Shown: piece by piece, positions 43,201 to 51,592 of the stretch
How the letters are laid out: each line of letters begins with the position of its first letter
Position numbering within the stretch: the stretch's first letter is position 1
Assembly: GCF_000247695.1 (NCBI RefSeq)
Contig: NW_004624855.1
Coordinates: forward strand, 3,087,365-3,151,364
Direction: 5' to 3'
Length of the DNA: 64,000 bases
Origin: Heterocephalus glaber
Taxonomy: Eukaryota > Chordata > Mammalia > Rodentia > Bathyergidae
Notes under the pieces: model-generated
What the model was told of the DNA's origin: nothing
The model's input: the letters and a program-made list of their open reading frames with translations, nothing else
Database searches by the model: none
Position numbers and translations under genes: made by a program

Positions 43201-46177
43201 CCTGCTGGGTGTGGTGGCTGATGATTGTAATCCCAGCATTCAGGAGACAGAGACAGAGGCAGGAGGATCACCACAAGTTCAAAGCCAACTTGAACTACAT
43301 AGTGAACTCTGTGTCTCAAAGCAAACAAATATTTTTTTTAATGTTTCTCAGTATAAGACATGGTAAAATCATTATGAGGTGGGCGTGGTGGTGCGTGCCT
43401 GTGATCCCAGCACTTGGGGGGGAAGCAGGAGGATTGCTGCAAGTTGAGGATAACCTGGGCTACATAGTGAGTTCAAGGACAGCCTGGACTACATAGCTAG
43501 ACCTTGTCTCAAAAAACAAAGGGTTGGGGATATGGCTCAGTAGCTCAGTGGCACCTCGCCTGCCGCTTTGCAAATGCAAGGTCCTGAGTTCGATCCCTGG
43601 TACCAAAAAAATAATAATAAAGTAAAACAAACAAAAATCATCCCGAGACTATCTACTGATGATGTAACTCTCTTAATAGCCACTATCCTCTCAACCTTGG
43701 CCAATTTGGAAGGTGAAGAAACTTTTGAAGCTACAATGTTGGGACAAGCAGAAGAGGTGGTACAGGAGAGAATCTGTGATGATGAATTGATCTTAATCAA
43801 AAAGTAAGAGCCACTTTCTGAATCCTAAAGCACTGCAGATTTTGTTGTTGGACAAATAAATTTCCTTCCCATTTATTTGCTGCTATCATCTCTCCGTGAT
43901 ATGAGCAGTTATACGCATGGGATACAATATTGTTGGGCCATTGTCGACTGAGATGAAGTAACTATGTCATCTCTTCTGCATGGCCTGGACACTGTGTTTG
44001 GTAGAGTCCGTCAGGTCCTCTGTAAGCAGAATGTAACCGAGGGCCCTTGCAATGAATTACTGTGTAAGAATCTCACTTTTTTGCTCCTCATAGTACTAAG
44101 GCCCGTACATCTGCATCGATTATCTTACGTGGGGCCAATGATTTCATGTGTGATGAGATGGAGCGCTCTTTACATGATGCACTTTGTGTGGTGAAGAGAG
44201 TTTTGGAGTCCAAATCTGTGGTTCCCGGTGGGGGTGCCGTGGAAGCAGCCCTTTCCATATACCTTGAAAACTATGCCACCAGCATGGTAAGAGTTCTTTA
44301 TTTTCAAGGGTCTGGGAGCCGCTCTTGCACTTTATTAGTGTACCTTGTCTGAGACCTTTGCTGTTGCTGTGGGTTTTCATTATTTTTCTTTCCTTTTGTG
44401 AAGAGTCACCAAACTTTCTTTCTTCTTAGGGATCTCGGGAGCAGCTTGCTATTGCAGAGTTTGCAAGATCGCTTCTTGTCATTCCTAACACACTGGCAGT
44501 GAACGCTGCCCAAGACTCCACAGATCTGGTTGCAAAGTTAAGGGCTTTTCATAATGAGGCTCAAGTTAACCCAGAGCGTAAAAATCTAAAATGGTAAGCA
44601 TATGGTTTTCTTGTCTTTTTTCATTGTCATCTACTTATACCATGACAAAGCATACCTTTTTTTTTTTTTTTTTTGGTGTCGGGGATCGAACTCAGGACCT
44701 TGTGAGGCAGGCAGTGGCAGCACTGAGTTAAATCCCCGGCCCAAAGCATAGCATTTTTAAAAAACCCTTTTCTAGAAGGGACAAAAAAAGAAAGGAAATC
44801 CAAGGAAAAAATGGAAACAAATCTTGTACATGAGAGAGATGGGGGTGGGAGGAAGAAGCAAGATATATCATGTACTGGTACACATTCCCTATGATCCTAT
44901 GATGAATATTAGTATGTATGTCTAAAATGTACCAATAAATATTTTTCTTCAAATAAATCCCTTTCTATAACTTTGGAAAATGTCATTTAAAATGACAGTG
45001 ATCAACTAGAAGGTCAGCAAATGTCAACACAGACTTGTCAAAAGACTTAAACAGGGCTGGGCATTTAGCTCAGTGGTTTCACTGCCTGCTGCACAAGCAC
45101 GAGGAACCGAGTTCAATCCCCAGTACCAAAAAATAAAAAAAAAAAAAAGCCCTAAACATTACAATGGCTTGTTATTGCTCAGTCAGTCACAGCTTTATCC
45201 AAAGGATGGTGACTGCTTAACTGATTCCTACCCTGCTTTCCTCGTTAGAATCATTTACTTGCAGGAAAGTCTAAGAGATTTAAGGATGAGCCATATTTTC
45301 AGCCAGCCCCCTTAGAGTCATGCATGGCTTCAACAGGAATACGTCCTAAGGAGTCTCTCGTTAGGTGATTTGTTGTAAGAACATCATACCGTGTATTTAA
45401 ATAAACCAAGACAGCTGTGATGTCAGTAGGCGGAATCTTTTGGCCACTATCCTGTACGTGCATCTTGGCCAAAATGTTGTCGTACAGCACATGACTATAT
45501 ATTAAATATAGTGATCCTTGGTATCGGGTTTTTATTTTTGTTTTGTTTTGTTTTGTTTTGAAGACAGGGTCTCACAGTGTAGTTCAGGCCAACCTTGAAC
45601 TCACTATGTAGCCTAGGTTGGCTTTGAACTTGTGGTTATTGTACTGCCTCAGCCTCCCAAGTGCTGGAATTACAGGTGTGTGTCACCATGCTGGGCATGG
45701 AATCGTGGTTTCTTTGCTACCCTCTCGGCCTATTGATGGTGCTCAGTTACACTTGTCAGTCATAACTGCTGTATCTTTAATTTTTTATTAGTACATTTTT
45801 GTAGTATTTAATGGTTACATCCATTGTGGGGAGTTGGTACATGTACATAACGTATCTTAATTAACTACTGCAGTCCTCAGCATTTCTCAGGAATAGGGAG
45901 AATGGACTGCTTAATCAACTTGTAAGAGATCATTTACCCAGTTTTTTCCCTTAATTGCAGGATTGGTCTTGATTTGATCAATGGTAAACCAAGAGACAAC
46001 AAGCAAGCAGGAGTGTTTGAACCAACCATAGTTAAAGTAAAGAGCTTGAAATTTGCAACAGAAGCTGCAATTACCATTCTTCGAATTGATGATCTGATTA
46101 AATTACACCCAGAAAGTAAAGATGATAAACGTGGAGGTTATGAAGATGCTGTTCATTCTGGTGCCCTTGATGACTGA
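33910..46177 (+). CDS. TCP1: TCP1 (CCT1), chaperonin TRiC/CCT subunit alpha (12 coding exons)
   Basis: TCP1 is one of eight subunits of the cytosolic TRiC/CCT ring that folds actin, tubulin and other proteins with ATP. Exons: 33910-33973, 35476-35561, 35991-36119, 36969-37066, 37457-37567, 37907-38088, 38579-38705, 42771-42946, 43680-43803, 44094-44286, 44430-44593, 45961-46177. Every junction is GT-AG and in phase; the sum is 1671 nt, 556 residues plus stop, the human length. It starts [15 protein letters not shown]. The ATP site motifs are NDGAT (56-60), GDGTT (87-91) and the catalytic aspartate D394 in [17 protein letters not shown] is at 408-416. The protein differs from human at few positions (for example I24 in place of V). 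It ends SGALDD. Intron 1 is 1.5 kb with a CpG-rich start; intron 7 (4.1 kb) holds most repeats. Introns 4 and 9 each hold an H/ACA snoRNA. Confidence 0.98.
35637..35895. repeat. Antisense tRNA-derived SINE and plus-strand B1-like dimer
   Basis: 35637-35719 is an antisense ID-like copy whose end is GGGGGGTTATC instead of the usual T run. 35750-35895 is a plus-strand B1-like dimer with paired GGCCAGCCTG(T/C) modules. Both are in TCP1 intron 2. Confidence 0.8.
36763..36838 (-). repeat. tRNA-derived SINE (antisense)
   Basis: GTACCGGGGGTCGAACTTGG and CTGAGCTAAATCCCCGGCCC. In TCP1 intron 3, no long T run remains. Confidence 0.82.
37222..37356 (+). ncRNA. SNORA29: H/ACA box snoRNA in TCP1 intron 4 (SNORA29-like)
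   Basis: Two hairpins can be drawn. The 5' one is closed by CCCAT and GTGGG and is followed by an H box AGATTA (ANANNA). The 3' one is closed by GCCAT and ATGGC and is followed by ACA three nucleotides before the end (ACAGAA). Human TCP1 introns host two H/ACA RNAs, SNORA20 and SNORA29. This one I assign to SNORA29 because the other matches my memory of SNORA20; the name is less sure than the class. H/ACA RNAs guide pseudouridylation of rRNA or snRNA and are released from spliced introns. Confidence 0.72.
38142..38237 (-). repeat. tRNA-derived SINE with target duplication (antisense)
   Basis: T run, GGTACCGGGGATCGAACTC and CTAAGCTAAATCCCCAGCCC, flanked by AAACTAGCTCTTTT on both sides. In TCP1 intron 6. 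Confidence 0.87.
38449..38503 (+). repeat. 5'-truncated tRNA-derived SINE
   Basis: Only the second half remains (GCTGCCTCACAAGCGCAAGG to GTACC and poly(A)). AGGTATATTA on both sides shows it inserted in this truncated form. In TCP1 intron 6. Confidence 0.8.
38900..39035 (-). repeat. B1-like SINE (antisense)
   Basis: TTTTTTGAGACAATGTCTTG, CCTCAGCCTCCCAGAGTGCT and GGCATGACCACCCAC. In TCP1 intron 7. Confidence 0.7.
39406..39525 (+). repeat. B1-like SINE
   Basis: GGCTGGGCATGGTGGCGTAC, CCTATAATCCCAGCACTTGG and an A-rich end. In TCP1 intron 7. Confidence 0.82.
39560..39970 (+). repeat. Old L1 3'-end remnant
   Basis: TATATATTTATGGGTTACAG, ATGCAGTGTGTGATGATCAG and a pyrimidine-rich CCTAACCTCTGATAACTACT segment resemble the 3' ends of old mammalian L1 (L1M) elements. 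Assigned from memory of that pattern. Confidence 0.55.
40030..40155 (+). repeat. B1-like dimeric SINE
   Basis: CTAGTCCTCAGCACTCAGGA, two modules of GCCTGGGCTACA and a poly(A)-like end. Confidence 0.78.
40670..40748 (-). repeat. tRNA-derived SINE (antisense)
   Basis: CCTACAGGGGATCAAACTCA and CCTGAGCTAAATGCCCGGCC; the middle has lost part of the anticodon region. Confidence 0.78.
40895..41040 (+). mobile_element. Tigger-like DNA transposon remnant
   Basis: TCCCTGACCTATGAACGTTC at one end and GGAACTCATTCAAGTCGGGA at the other resemble the termini of old Tc1/mariner-Tigger elements in mammals. About 145 bp, in TCP1 intron 7. Family is from memory. Confidence 0.5.
41179..41251. mobile_element. 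73-bp non-autonomous hAT-type element
   Basis: The element starts CAGTAATGGCGAAACTTTT and ends GATTCACCACGACTA, imperfect terminal inverted repeats (about 10 of 15 positions). It is flanked by a perfect 8-bp duplication GTCTAAAC (41171-41178 and 41252-41259), diagnostic of hAT insertion. Its ends resemble those of the copy at 13895. In TCP1 intron 7. Confidence 0.75.
41972..42061 (+). repeat. tRNA-derived SINE with target duplication
   Basis: GGGCTGGGGATTTAGCTCAG to GGTACC and an A-rich tail, flanked by AACCTACATTGTACC and AACCTATATTGTCCC. In TCP1 intron 7. Confidence 0.86.
43007..43090 (+). repeat. tRNA-derived SINE
   Basis: GGGCCAAGGATGTAGCCCAG, GAGTTTGATTCCCGGTACTG and an AAT-rich tail. 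In TCP1 intron 8. Confidence 0.78.
43203..43620 (+). repeat. SINE cluster: two B1-like, one tRNA-derived
   Basis: 43203-43330 and 43377-43520 are B1-like copies (GGTGTGGTGGCTGATGATTG; GGGCGTGGTGGTGCGTGCCT). 43522-43620 is a tRNA-derived copy in which the CAGTAGCTCAGTGGCAC segment carries a short duplication of TAGCTCAG. It ends 60 bp before TCP1 exon 9. Confidence 0.82.
43868..43994 (+). ncRNA. SNORA20: H/ACA box snoRNA in TCP1 intron 9 (SNORA20-like)
   Basis: The 5' hairpin is closed by CCCAT and ATGGG and followed by an H box ATACAA. The 3' hairpin is closed by GGGCCAT and ATGGCC and followed by ACA three nucleotides from the end (ACACTG). It begins right after a pyrimidine stretch in a 290-bp intron and ends 99 nt before the next exon, a normal position for a human-type intronic snoRNA. 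The sequence matches what I recall of SNORA20, which human TCP1 hosts. Confidence 0.82.
44659..44742 (-). repeat. tRNA-derived SINE with target duplication (antisense)
   Basis: T run, GGTGTCGGGGATCGAACTC and CTGAGTTAAATCCCCGGCCC, flanked by CAAAGCATACC and CAAAGCATAGC. In TCP1 intron 11. Confidence 0.85.
44755..44945 (+). repeat. L1 3' end
   Basis: A purine-rich block (GATGGGGGTGGGAGGAAG) is followed by AAGATATATCATGTACTGGT and AATGTACCAATAAAT, the species' L1 3'-end pattern. In TCP1 intron 11. Confidence 0.75.
45055..45150 (+). repeat. tRNA-derived SINE
   Basis: GGGCTGGGCATTTAGCTCAG, GAGTTCAATCCCCAGTACC and a long A-rich tail. In TCP1 intron 11. Confidence 0.85.
45528..45705 (-). repeat. 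B1-like dimeric SINE (antisense)
   Basis: A TTTTG pentamer run, GACAGGGTCTCACAGTGTAG, and CCTCAGCCTCCCAAGTGCTG. In TCP1 intron 11. Confidence 0.85.
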
Positions 46178-46231
46178 TAATGATATAATTTATAATTTTA
46201 GATGCAGTGTCTTGTATCTTGAGAGTTACAC

Positions 46232-46237
46232 ATTAAA
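46232..46237 (+). terminator. TCP1 poly(A) signal
   Basis: ATTAAA lies 55 nt after the TCP1 stop codon, a common variant of the polyadenylation hexamer. It would give a very short 3' UTR ending before the ACAT2 relic on the other strand. Confidence 0.6.
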
Positions 46238-46394
46238 GTACACAAGGCTGATAACTTGTGTTCCTGTGAACTCAGAGATGGTTTTCCTCTTTCCTTTGTT
46301 CCTTGTTTCACAATATATTGCAACTTAGTACTTCGTTAGTTTAAAAAAAAAATTAGCTTTAATTTTAGACTAAATGTGACTACTGTTAAGCAGT

Positions 46395-46561
46395 TCATCC
46401 TCTCTGAATACACATTTCTCTTCCCATTCCACCCCAGTGCACAGGGCTGAAACACCCTACCTTCCACCCACTCTCTCCAGTGTGCATAACAGGGTTGAAG
46501 AATCCAACAGCCAGATACTCCTAGAGGATGACCCAATTGTAGCCTTTTCTTCAGTGTTGTC
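46395..46561 (-). pseudogene. ACAT2: Decayed last exon of ACAT2
   Basis: On the minus strand, a pyrimidine tract ending TTTAG is followed by an exon-like segment whose pieces read LGHPLGVSGC, then VSALCTG after a frame change, matching the cytosolic acetoacetyl-CoA thiolase ACAT2 C-terminus (ALGHPLGASGC, AALCIGGGMG). Against the remembered ACAT2 reading, a 2-nt loss precedes the LGHPLG codons and two single-base losses follow, so the glycine-rich end and its stop are out of frame. Intron-side acceptor sequence is kept, so this is a genomic relic, not a processed copy. It sits tail-to-tail with TCP1, the conserved position of ACAT2. I found no other ACAT2 exon farther right. Confidence 0.85.
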
Positions 46562-46615
46562 CTAAAGGGGAAGAAAAAATTTTCTTAGATCTTTTTTGGT
46601 TTTGGGTTTTTGTTT

Positions 46616-47190
46616 TTTTCAGTCCTGGAGATCGAACTCAGGACCTTGCACTTGCCAGGCAGTCATGGCGCCACTGAGCTGCATTCCTGACCCTGGATCA
46701 TTTATTTTTATTTTTTTGTTTTGGTTTTTTAAAATCTGGGCCCTGGTATTTAGTTCAGGTTGACCTTAAATTTGACAGTAGTCGTCCCACTTCAGCTTCC
46801 AGAATACGCACCACCATGTGGACCTAGGTTAAAAACCCAAACTTGTGTTTTTCTTACTAATATACAAAAAAAAAACTGCTTTCAAACTGAGTTTTCAAAT
46901 TAACTGCTTTGGAATAAATTGACACCTTTCTGACATTCATTGCTGACTACCTTTCCTTGTTCTTTAAAAATTATCCTCCCTCATGGCACTTGGGATCAAA
47001 TTGAGGATCTTATGCATACAAGTCAAACACCCTACTGCTAAGTGACATCTATGCCCCTTTGTATTTTTGAGGCAGTCTAGCCGAGTTACCTGTGCTGGTG
47101 CCTCAAACTTATGATCCTCCTGCCTTAGCCTTCTGTGTAGCTACGATCATAGGCAATGTACCACCACATCTGGCTAGTTTAAATGTGATT
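46616..47190 (-). repeat. Antisense SINE remnants right of the ACAT2 relic
   Basis: 46616-46694 is an antisense tRNA-derived copy (CAGTCCTGGAGATCGAACTC). 46720-46830 and 46975-47180 are diverged antisense composite SINEs (CTTATGATCCTCCTGCCTTA). Between them is unique AT-rich sequence with no coding signal. Confidence 0.65.
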
Positions 47191-47670
47191 TAAAAAATTT
47201 AAATTACCTTCTGGGCAACAGTTAAGGCAGGGAGTGTCACGATCCCTGACCTGAAATTATACAAAGCTACTGTGATTTTAAAAAAAAAAAGCATTGTACT
47301 GGCAAAAGAACAGACCTGAGGATCAATGGAACAAATTAGAAGATGCAAAAACAATTCCAGACATACTCAGCCACTTTCTTTGAGGAGGAGCCAAACACCT
47401 TCACTGGAAGAAAGTGTTGAATAAATGCTGCTAGAAAAACTGGCTTTCCACATGCTGAAGATTGAAACTAGACCCATATGTTTCACCATGCACTAACCTA
47501 AAATCGAAATGGATCAAAGATCTAATAAACAATCTGCTGGAAGAGAGAAGTAGAACTCTTTAAGGACATTGGTAAATGAACAAAACTCAGACCACATGAG
47601 AAATAATACAAAGAATCAACAACTAGGACCTCATCCTATTAAAAAGCTTTTGCACAGCAAAAGTCAACAA

Positions 47671-47753
47671 CAGTGCTGGAGATTTAGCTCAGTGGCACAG
47701 CGCCTGCCCCACAAGTGTAAGGTCCTGAGTTTGATCCCCGATACCCAAAAAAA
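47671..47753 (+). repeat. tRNA-derived SINE nested in L1
   Basis: GTGCTGGAGATTTAGCTCAG to CGATACC and an A run, inserted in the L1 ORF2 remnant with flanking AAAAGTCA(A/C)CAA repeats. Confidence 0.85.
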
Positions 47754-48421
47754 GTCACCAATAAAGTGAAGAGACAACCCACAGAGCGGGAAAACATTGT
47801 AGCCAGGTGTTCCTCGAACAAAGGACTAATATCTACAACATAAAAAGAATTGAAAATAATCAGAACTCCCAAATTTAAAGACCCAATCCAAAAATGGGCA
47901 TCTGAAATGGAGATACTTCTCAGATGAAAAAGTACAAACAGCAAATAAATATATAAAAAAATGTCCAATCATTGGTCATTTGAGAGATGCAAATTAAAAC
48001 AACACTGGGATTCCATCTCCAGAAAGTTTGGCTATTATCAAGAAATCAAATTTGAGGGGGGCTGTGGAGAAAAAGGAACCCTTTTCCATTGTTGGTAGGA
48101 GTGCAGACTCCTGCAACCACTGTCGAAATCAGTGTGGTAATTCCTAAAAAAAACTAGAATGAGAGATCCCATTTAACCCGGCTATTCTCTTTCTGGGTAT
48201 CTTCCCAAAGGAGCTGAAAGCATCATACCACAGCAATATATGAGCACCCATGTTTATACCAACACAGTTTGTAATAGCTATAACCCAAATGCCCATCAAC
48301 TGATGAATGGATAAAAAAGATGTTCTTTTATACAGTGGAGTACTACTCTGCCATAAAGAAGGATACACTTGAGACATTTATAGGTAAATGGATGCACCCT
48401 GAGACTATACTTTTACATTTC

Positions 48422-48448
48422 ATCTTAGCCAAAAGGCCGAGAAGCAAT
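48422..48448 (-). pseudogene. RNU2: U2 snRNA 5'-end fragment inside the L1
   Basis: The minus strand reads ATTGCTTCTCGGCCTTTTGG followed by CTAAGAT, the first 27 nt of U2 snRNA with one change. The flanking L1 text is repeated: GAGACTATA occurs just before and just after (48401-48409 and 48449-48457 region), as expected if the fragment came in with a target-site duplication. Confidence 0.8.
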
Positions 48449-48815
48449 GAGACTATATTCTTAAGTGAAATAAATCAAACACACATGTTCAAAGATCACA
48501 TTGTCTCACTGGTGTGAGAAACTAAAAAGGTAAATAAAGACCAAAATGTGAAATAGGAAGAAATGGTTCAAAAGGAAAAGGGAACTAGGGAGGGGGAAAG
48601 GGGAAGGAAGGAAGGGAAGAGAAAAAAGAAGAGAAGGAAAACACGGAAACAAAGCTTTTGTAAATAAGGAGAGGAAGAGAGGTTGAAGGGAAAGGAGGGG
48701 ATTGGGAGAAAAAAGAGGAATCAAGATATATCATGTACAGGTACAAATTCCCTATGATGTATGTGATCATTATGTATATCTAAATTGTACCAATAAAATG
48801 TCTTTAAAAGTTATT

Positions 48816-49140
48816 AAATGGAGAAAACTACCCCCCAGTTCCAATGCCTGCTCCTTGTTCTATAGGTCCTACCTCAAATGTCACCTCCTCAGGAAAGCCT
48901 CTCTTGCTATCCACTCTCAGAACTCCTGTGTGTCACAACACTCAACGACTGAAGTTCAATCACCAGTGATAGGATTTTCTGCTCAGTGTCTGTCTCCCCA
49001 GTGCCTAGAACAAGGCCTGACACATGGCAGGGACATGACAAATAAGTCCCATGCTCAGCTCTTTAGATACATTGATATCTCCTTTCCTTCAAAGCAAAAC
49101 CATCAGGGAAGGACTGATCCCTAAGACTCATAAGAAACCA
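48816..49140. other. Old repeat-like sequence between L1 and CNKSR1 relic
   Basis: The segment contains CAGTGTCTGTCTCCCCAGTG and AGAACAAGGCCTGACACATG, patterns typical of old L2/MIR 3' ends on the plus strand. No exon of ACAT2 or CNKSR1 is recognisable. Confidence 0.45.
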
Positions 49141-49182
49141 GCTCCATGTGCTCCAGCACAGTCCCTAATCTACTGCGCCACA

Positions 49183-49488
49183 CTTCTGCCAGGTATCTCT
49201 TCTCTCAGTTAAAGACTTCTCAGCTTGCCAATCAGGGCATCAGGCAGCGGGCTGAGCTAGCCTTGCAGGAGGTAGGGGGACAAGGGTCAGGCTTGGGCAA
49301 TGTTCCAGAGACCAGGCCAAGTGAGAGCTTTTTATAATCTGTAAGTCAGACCGTGGTCAGGTGTGAAGCTGGGGCAAGGGAGTGAGCACAGAAGAGGTCC
49401 TGCCACTGGGTCCTGGCAGTGGGGGTACTGCAGGGCATAGCAGGAAGTTTGCCACTCAGGAGGCAAGGGCAGAGGAGGGAATACATGT
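49183..49488 (+). repeat. Left arm of inverted duplication (CRIC exon and intron)
   Basis: This arm, starting TTCTGCCAGGTATCTCTTCT, is repeated in reverse complement at 51268-51592 with roughly 80-85 percent identity by eye. It includes the CNKSR1 CRIC exon and following intron. It is in the expected gene order, so it is probably the original arm. Confidence 0.85.
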
Positions 49489-50019
49489 ATGAAGACTCGT
49501 GGAGCTTGGTGTCAGGGAGATGAGAACTTTGAGTTGAAACTTGGTGCTGTGTAGTTCTGGGCAGGAGCTGTATAGGAGAACCCTGGAAGGACAACAGGGA
49601 ACAACTCCTTCCTTTGCTCTCCGGAGAAGGCACCTCCTCCATCCCATCCTCAGTGGAGGCTCCTGCTCTCTCATTCTGCTTCCAGGATGCCCAGAAGCTG
49701 AGGAGAAAAGCCAGATGCTGAAGATCCTGAGGCTGCTGAGGACAGGGAGAGGAGGTTGGGATCAGGTCCAGCCATACAACCTGGCCCCCTCCCCCAGCTG
49801 CAGCCACAGTCCATCCCAACATCCTGAGCTGCAGCCCAGATGAGCAGAGGGCTGGGCCTGAGCAGGTACAGTTCAATAATCCTTCAGGGAGCCCTGATCT
49901 GTCACCTGATGTCACATCTGACCCCTTGGCAGCCTTGTCTGGCCCCTGAAATATCCTCTAGGATCCCCAGCATCCTATACCACTAGCTGGAACCCTATTA
50001 TGTACAGATATTAAAATGG

Positions 50020-50222
50020 AAATCCAGATAGGCATGTTAGCACAGGCATGTAACCCCCGCCACTCCAGAGGGTGAGGCAGAAGCAGCACAAGTTCAAAGC
50101 TAGCCTATGTAACTTACTATGATTCTGTTTCACAGTTTTAAAAGGGACTGGGTGTGTGGCTCAATGGCAGAGTTCTTGCCTAGCATGCTTAATGCCCTAG
50201 GTTCAATCCCCAGTATTGGAGA
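50020..50222 (+). repeat. B1-like SINE with tRNA-like tail
   Basis: GCACAGGCATGTAACCCCCG, AGTTCAAAGCTAGCC and then GGGACTGGGTGTGTGGCTCA ending TTCAATCCCCAGTATTGG. Confidence 0.7.
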
Positions 50223-51267
50223 AGAGGCAGGGGTAGAGGACCTCTATCATGCAGCACCTTCTCCATTCTCGAGGGCTATGCTGGCATGGTCTCTGGAGGC
50301 ATGTTCCAGCCCTGTGACCCAGACCTAGCTCGGGTACACATGAAGAGGAGAAAGGATGTTAACTCTTGCTGTCATCTTGACTGGTTGAGAAAACCAGAGC
50401 CCCCAGCCTGCCCTGTCCTGCCCTCAACCTTCACAAAATCTGCAGCATCTGGCATCTCCAAAATCAGTGACCGCAGCTTCCCTGTGGCCCTTTCAGAGGA
50501 GGTGGCAGAGGCAAAGAGAGGAGCTGCAAGCTCCAGGTCACCCAGAAAGCTGGGGCAGGGGTTGTCCAGATCAACACAAACAAAGGAACAGGAGTTGTGG
50601 TAAGCAGAGGTGGGGTGGAGGGGAGGCAGGAGGCACCGGGAACGGGGCTGGTAGGCAGGAAAGGCTGCCCAGGGTTCTGCCCCTTGGAGAGAGCAGGGTT
50701 GTGGGAGCTGCCTGCCAGGAAGGTCAGAACTGGTTCCCAGGTGAGAGTCCCAGACCCTTGGCAGCCTCCTAGCCCAGCCCTTTCATTTGCCTCAGGGAGG
50801 TCAGGAGAAGAGGACCTCTGGAGGCTGTGTAATAGAAGCAGGAGGAGGAAACTCAGCTGCTAGTCCATGAGCAAGAGTTGATGGGTTGCTTTACAGCCAG
50901 CCTCCTGCTCAGCTTAGTGCCAGCCCAATGTCCACCCTGTCCCCTGCCCCTATGAGAACATGATGAGGGAGCTGCTGCTCGGGTCTCCTGGCGTCATCTT
51001 AGTGCTGAAGATGATCCCAGTGCCAGAGACCCCCCGCAGGCTCCCCCCCATCCTGTCCCCACCTGCTTGCAGACCCCTGCTGTCATCAACATCACCTTAT
51101 TTCTATTTGTTCTCCAGATGTCCCTGGACTTCCCACACCTGAGAAGCCAACAGTGGGCTTAGGTCCCCCTGTGTCCCCTCTGCTACACCCTGCTGGTGTC
51201 TTAGTGGGGAGACCATGAGCTCATCTCATCTCCCCTTGCTCTCCCAGGGTCCCCTCTGTATGTCTTT

Positions 51268-51592
51268 GCCTCCTCTGCCATCGTCTTCTGAGTGGCAAAC
51301 TTCTGCATATGCCCTGCCAGTGAGGAACTGCAGTACCCCCACTGCCAGGACCCCAGTGACCCAGTGACTTCTCCTGTGTTCACTCCCTTGCCCCAGCTTC
51401 ACACCTGACCGTGGTCTGACTTATGGGTTATAAAAAGCTCTCACTTGGCCTGATCTCCGGACCTGGTCTCTAAGCCTGACCCTTGTCCCCCTACCTCCTG
51501 CAAAACTGGCTCAGCTCCCTGCCTGATGCCCTGATTGGCAAGCTGAGAAGTCCTTTAAGACTCTGTTTGAGAGAAGAGGTACCTGGCAGAAG
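51268..51592 (-). repeat. Right arm of inverted duplication
   Basis: Its minus strand repeats the left arm, including CTTCTCAGCTTGCCAATCAG, AGTGAGAGCTTTTTATAA and GTGTGAAGCTGGGGCAAGGG. It sits between CNKSR1 PDZ and PH exons, where a CRIC exon does not belong and in the wrong orientation. The spacer to the left arm is about 1.78 kb. Confidence 0.85.

Larger units (their letters stand above)
47210..48815 (+). mobile_element. 5'-truncated L1 (end of ORF2 and 3' UTR)
   Basis: The sequence follows the well-known end of L1 ORF2 (GCATTGTACTGGCAAAAGAA, CTGGCTTTCCACATGCTGAA, then TTCTTTTATACAGTGGAGTA) with several frame breaks, then a purine-rich 3' UTR and TTGTACCAATAAAATG. A tRNA-derived SINE (47671-47753, flanked by AAAAGTCA(A/C)CAA) and a U2 snRNA fragment interrupt it. 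It lies between the ACAT2 relic and the CNKSR1 pseudogene. It is not functional. Confidence 0.85.

Noticed and set aside
49346..49915. A 189-codon minus-strand open frame
   Set aside because: No family resemblance; part of it is an arm of the inverted duplication and the rest is GC-rich intron of the CNKSR1 relic.
50119..50328. Small open frame in the SINE near 50.1 kb
   Set aside because: It is translated SINE sequence.
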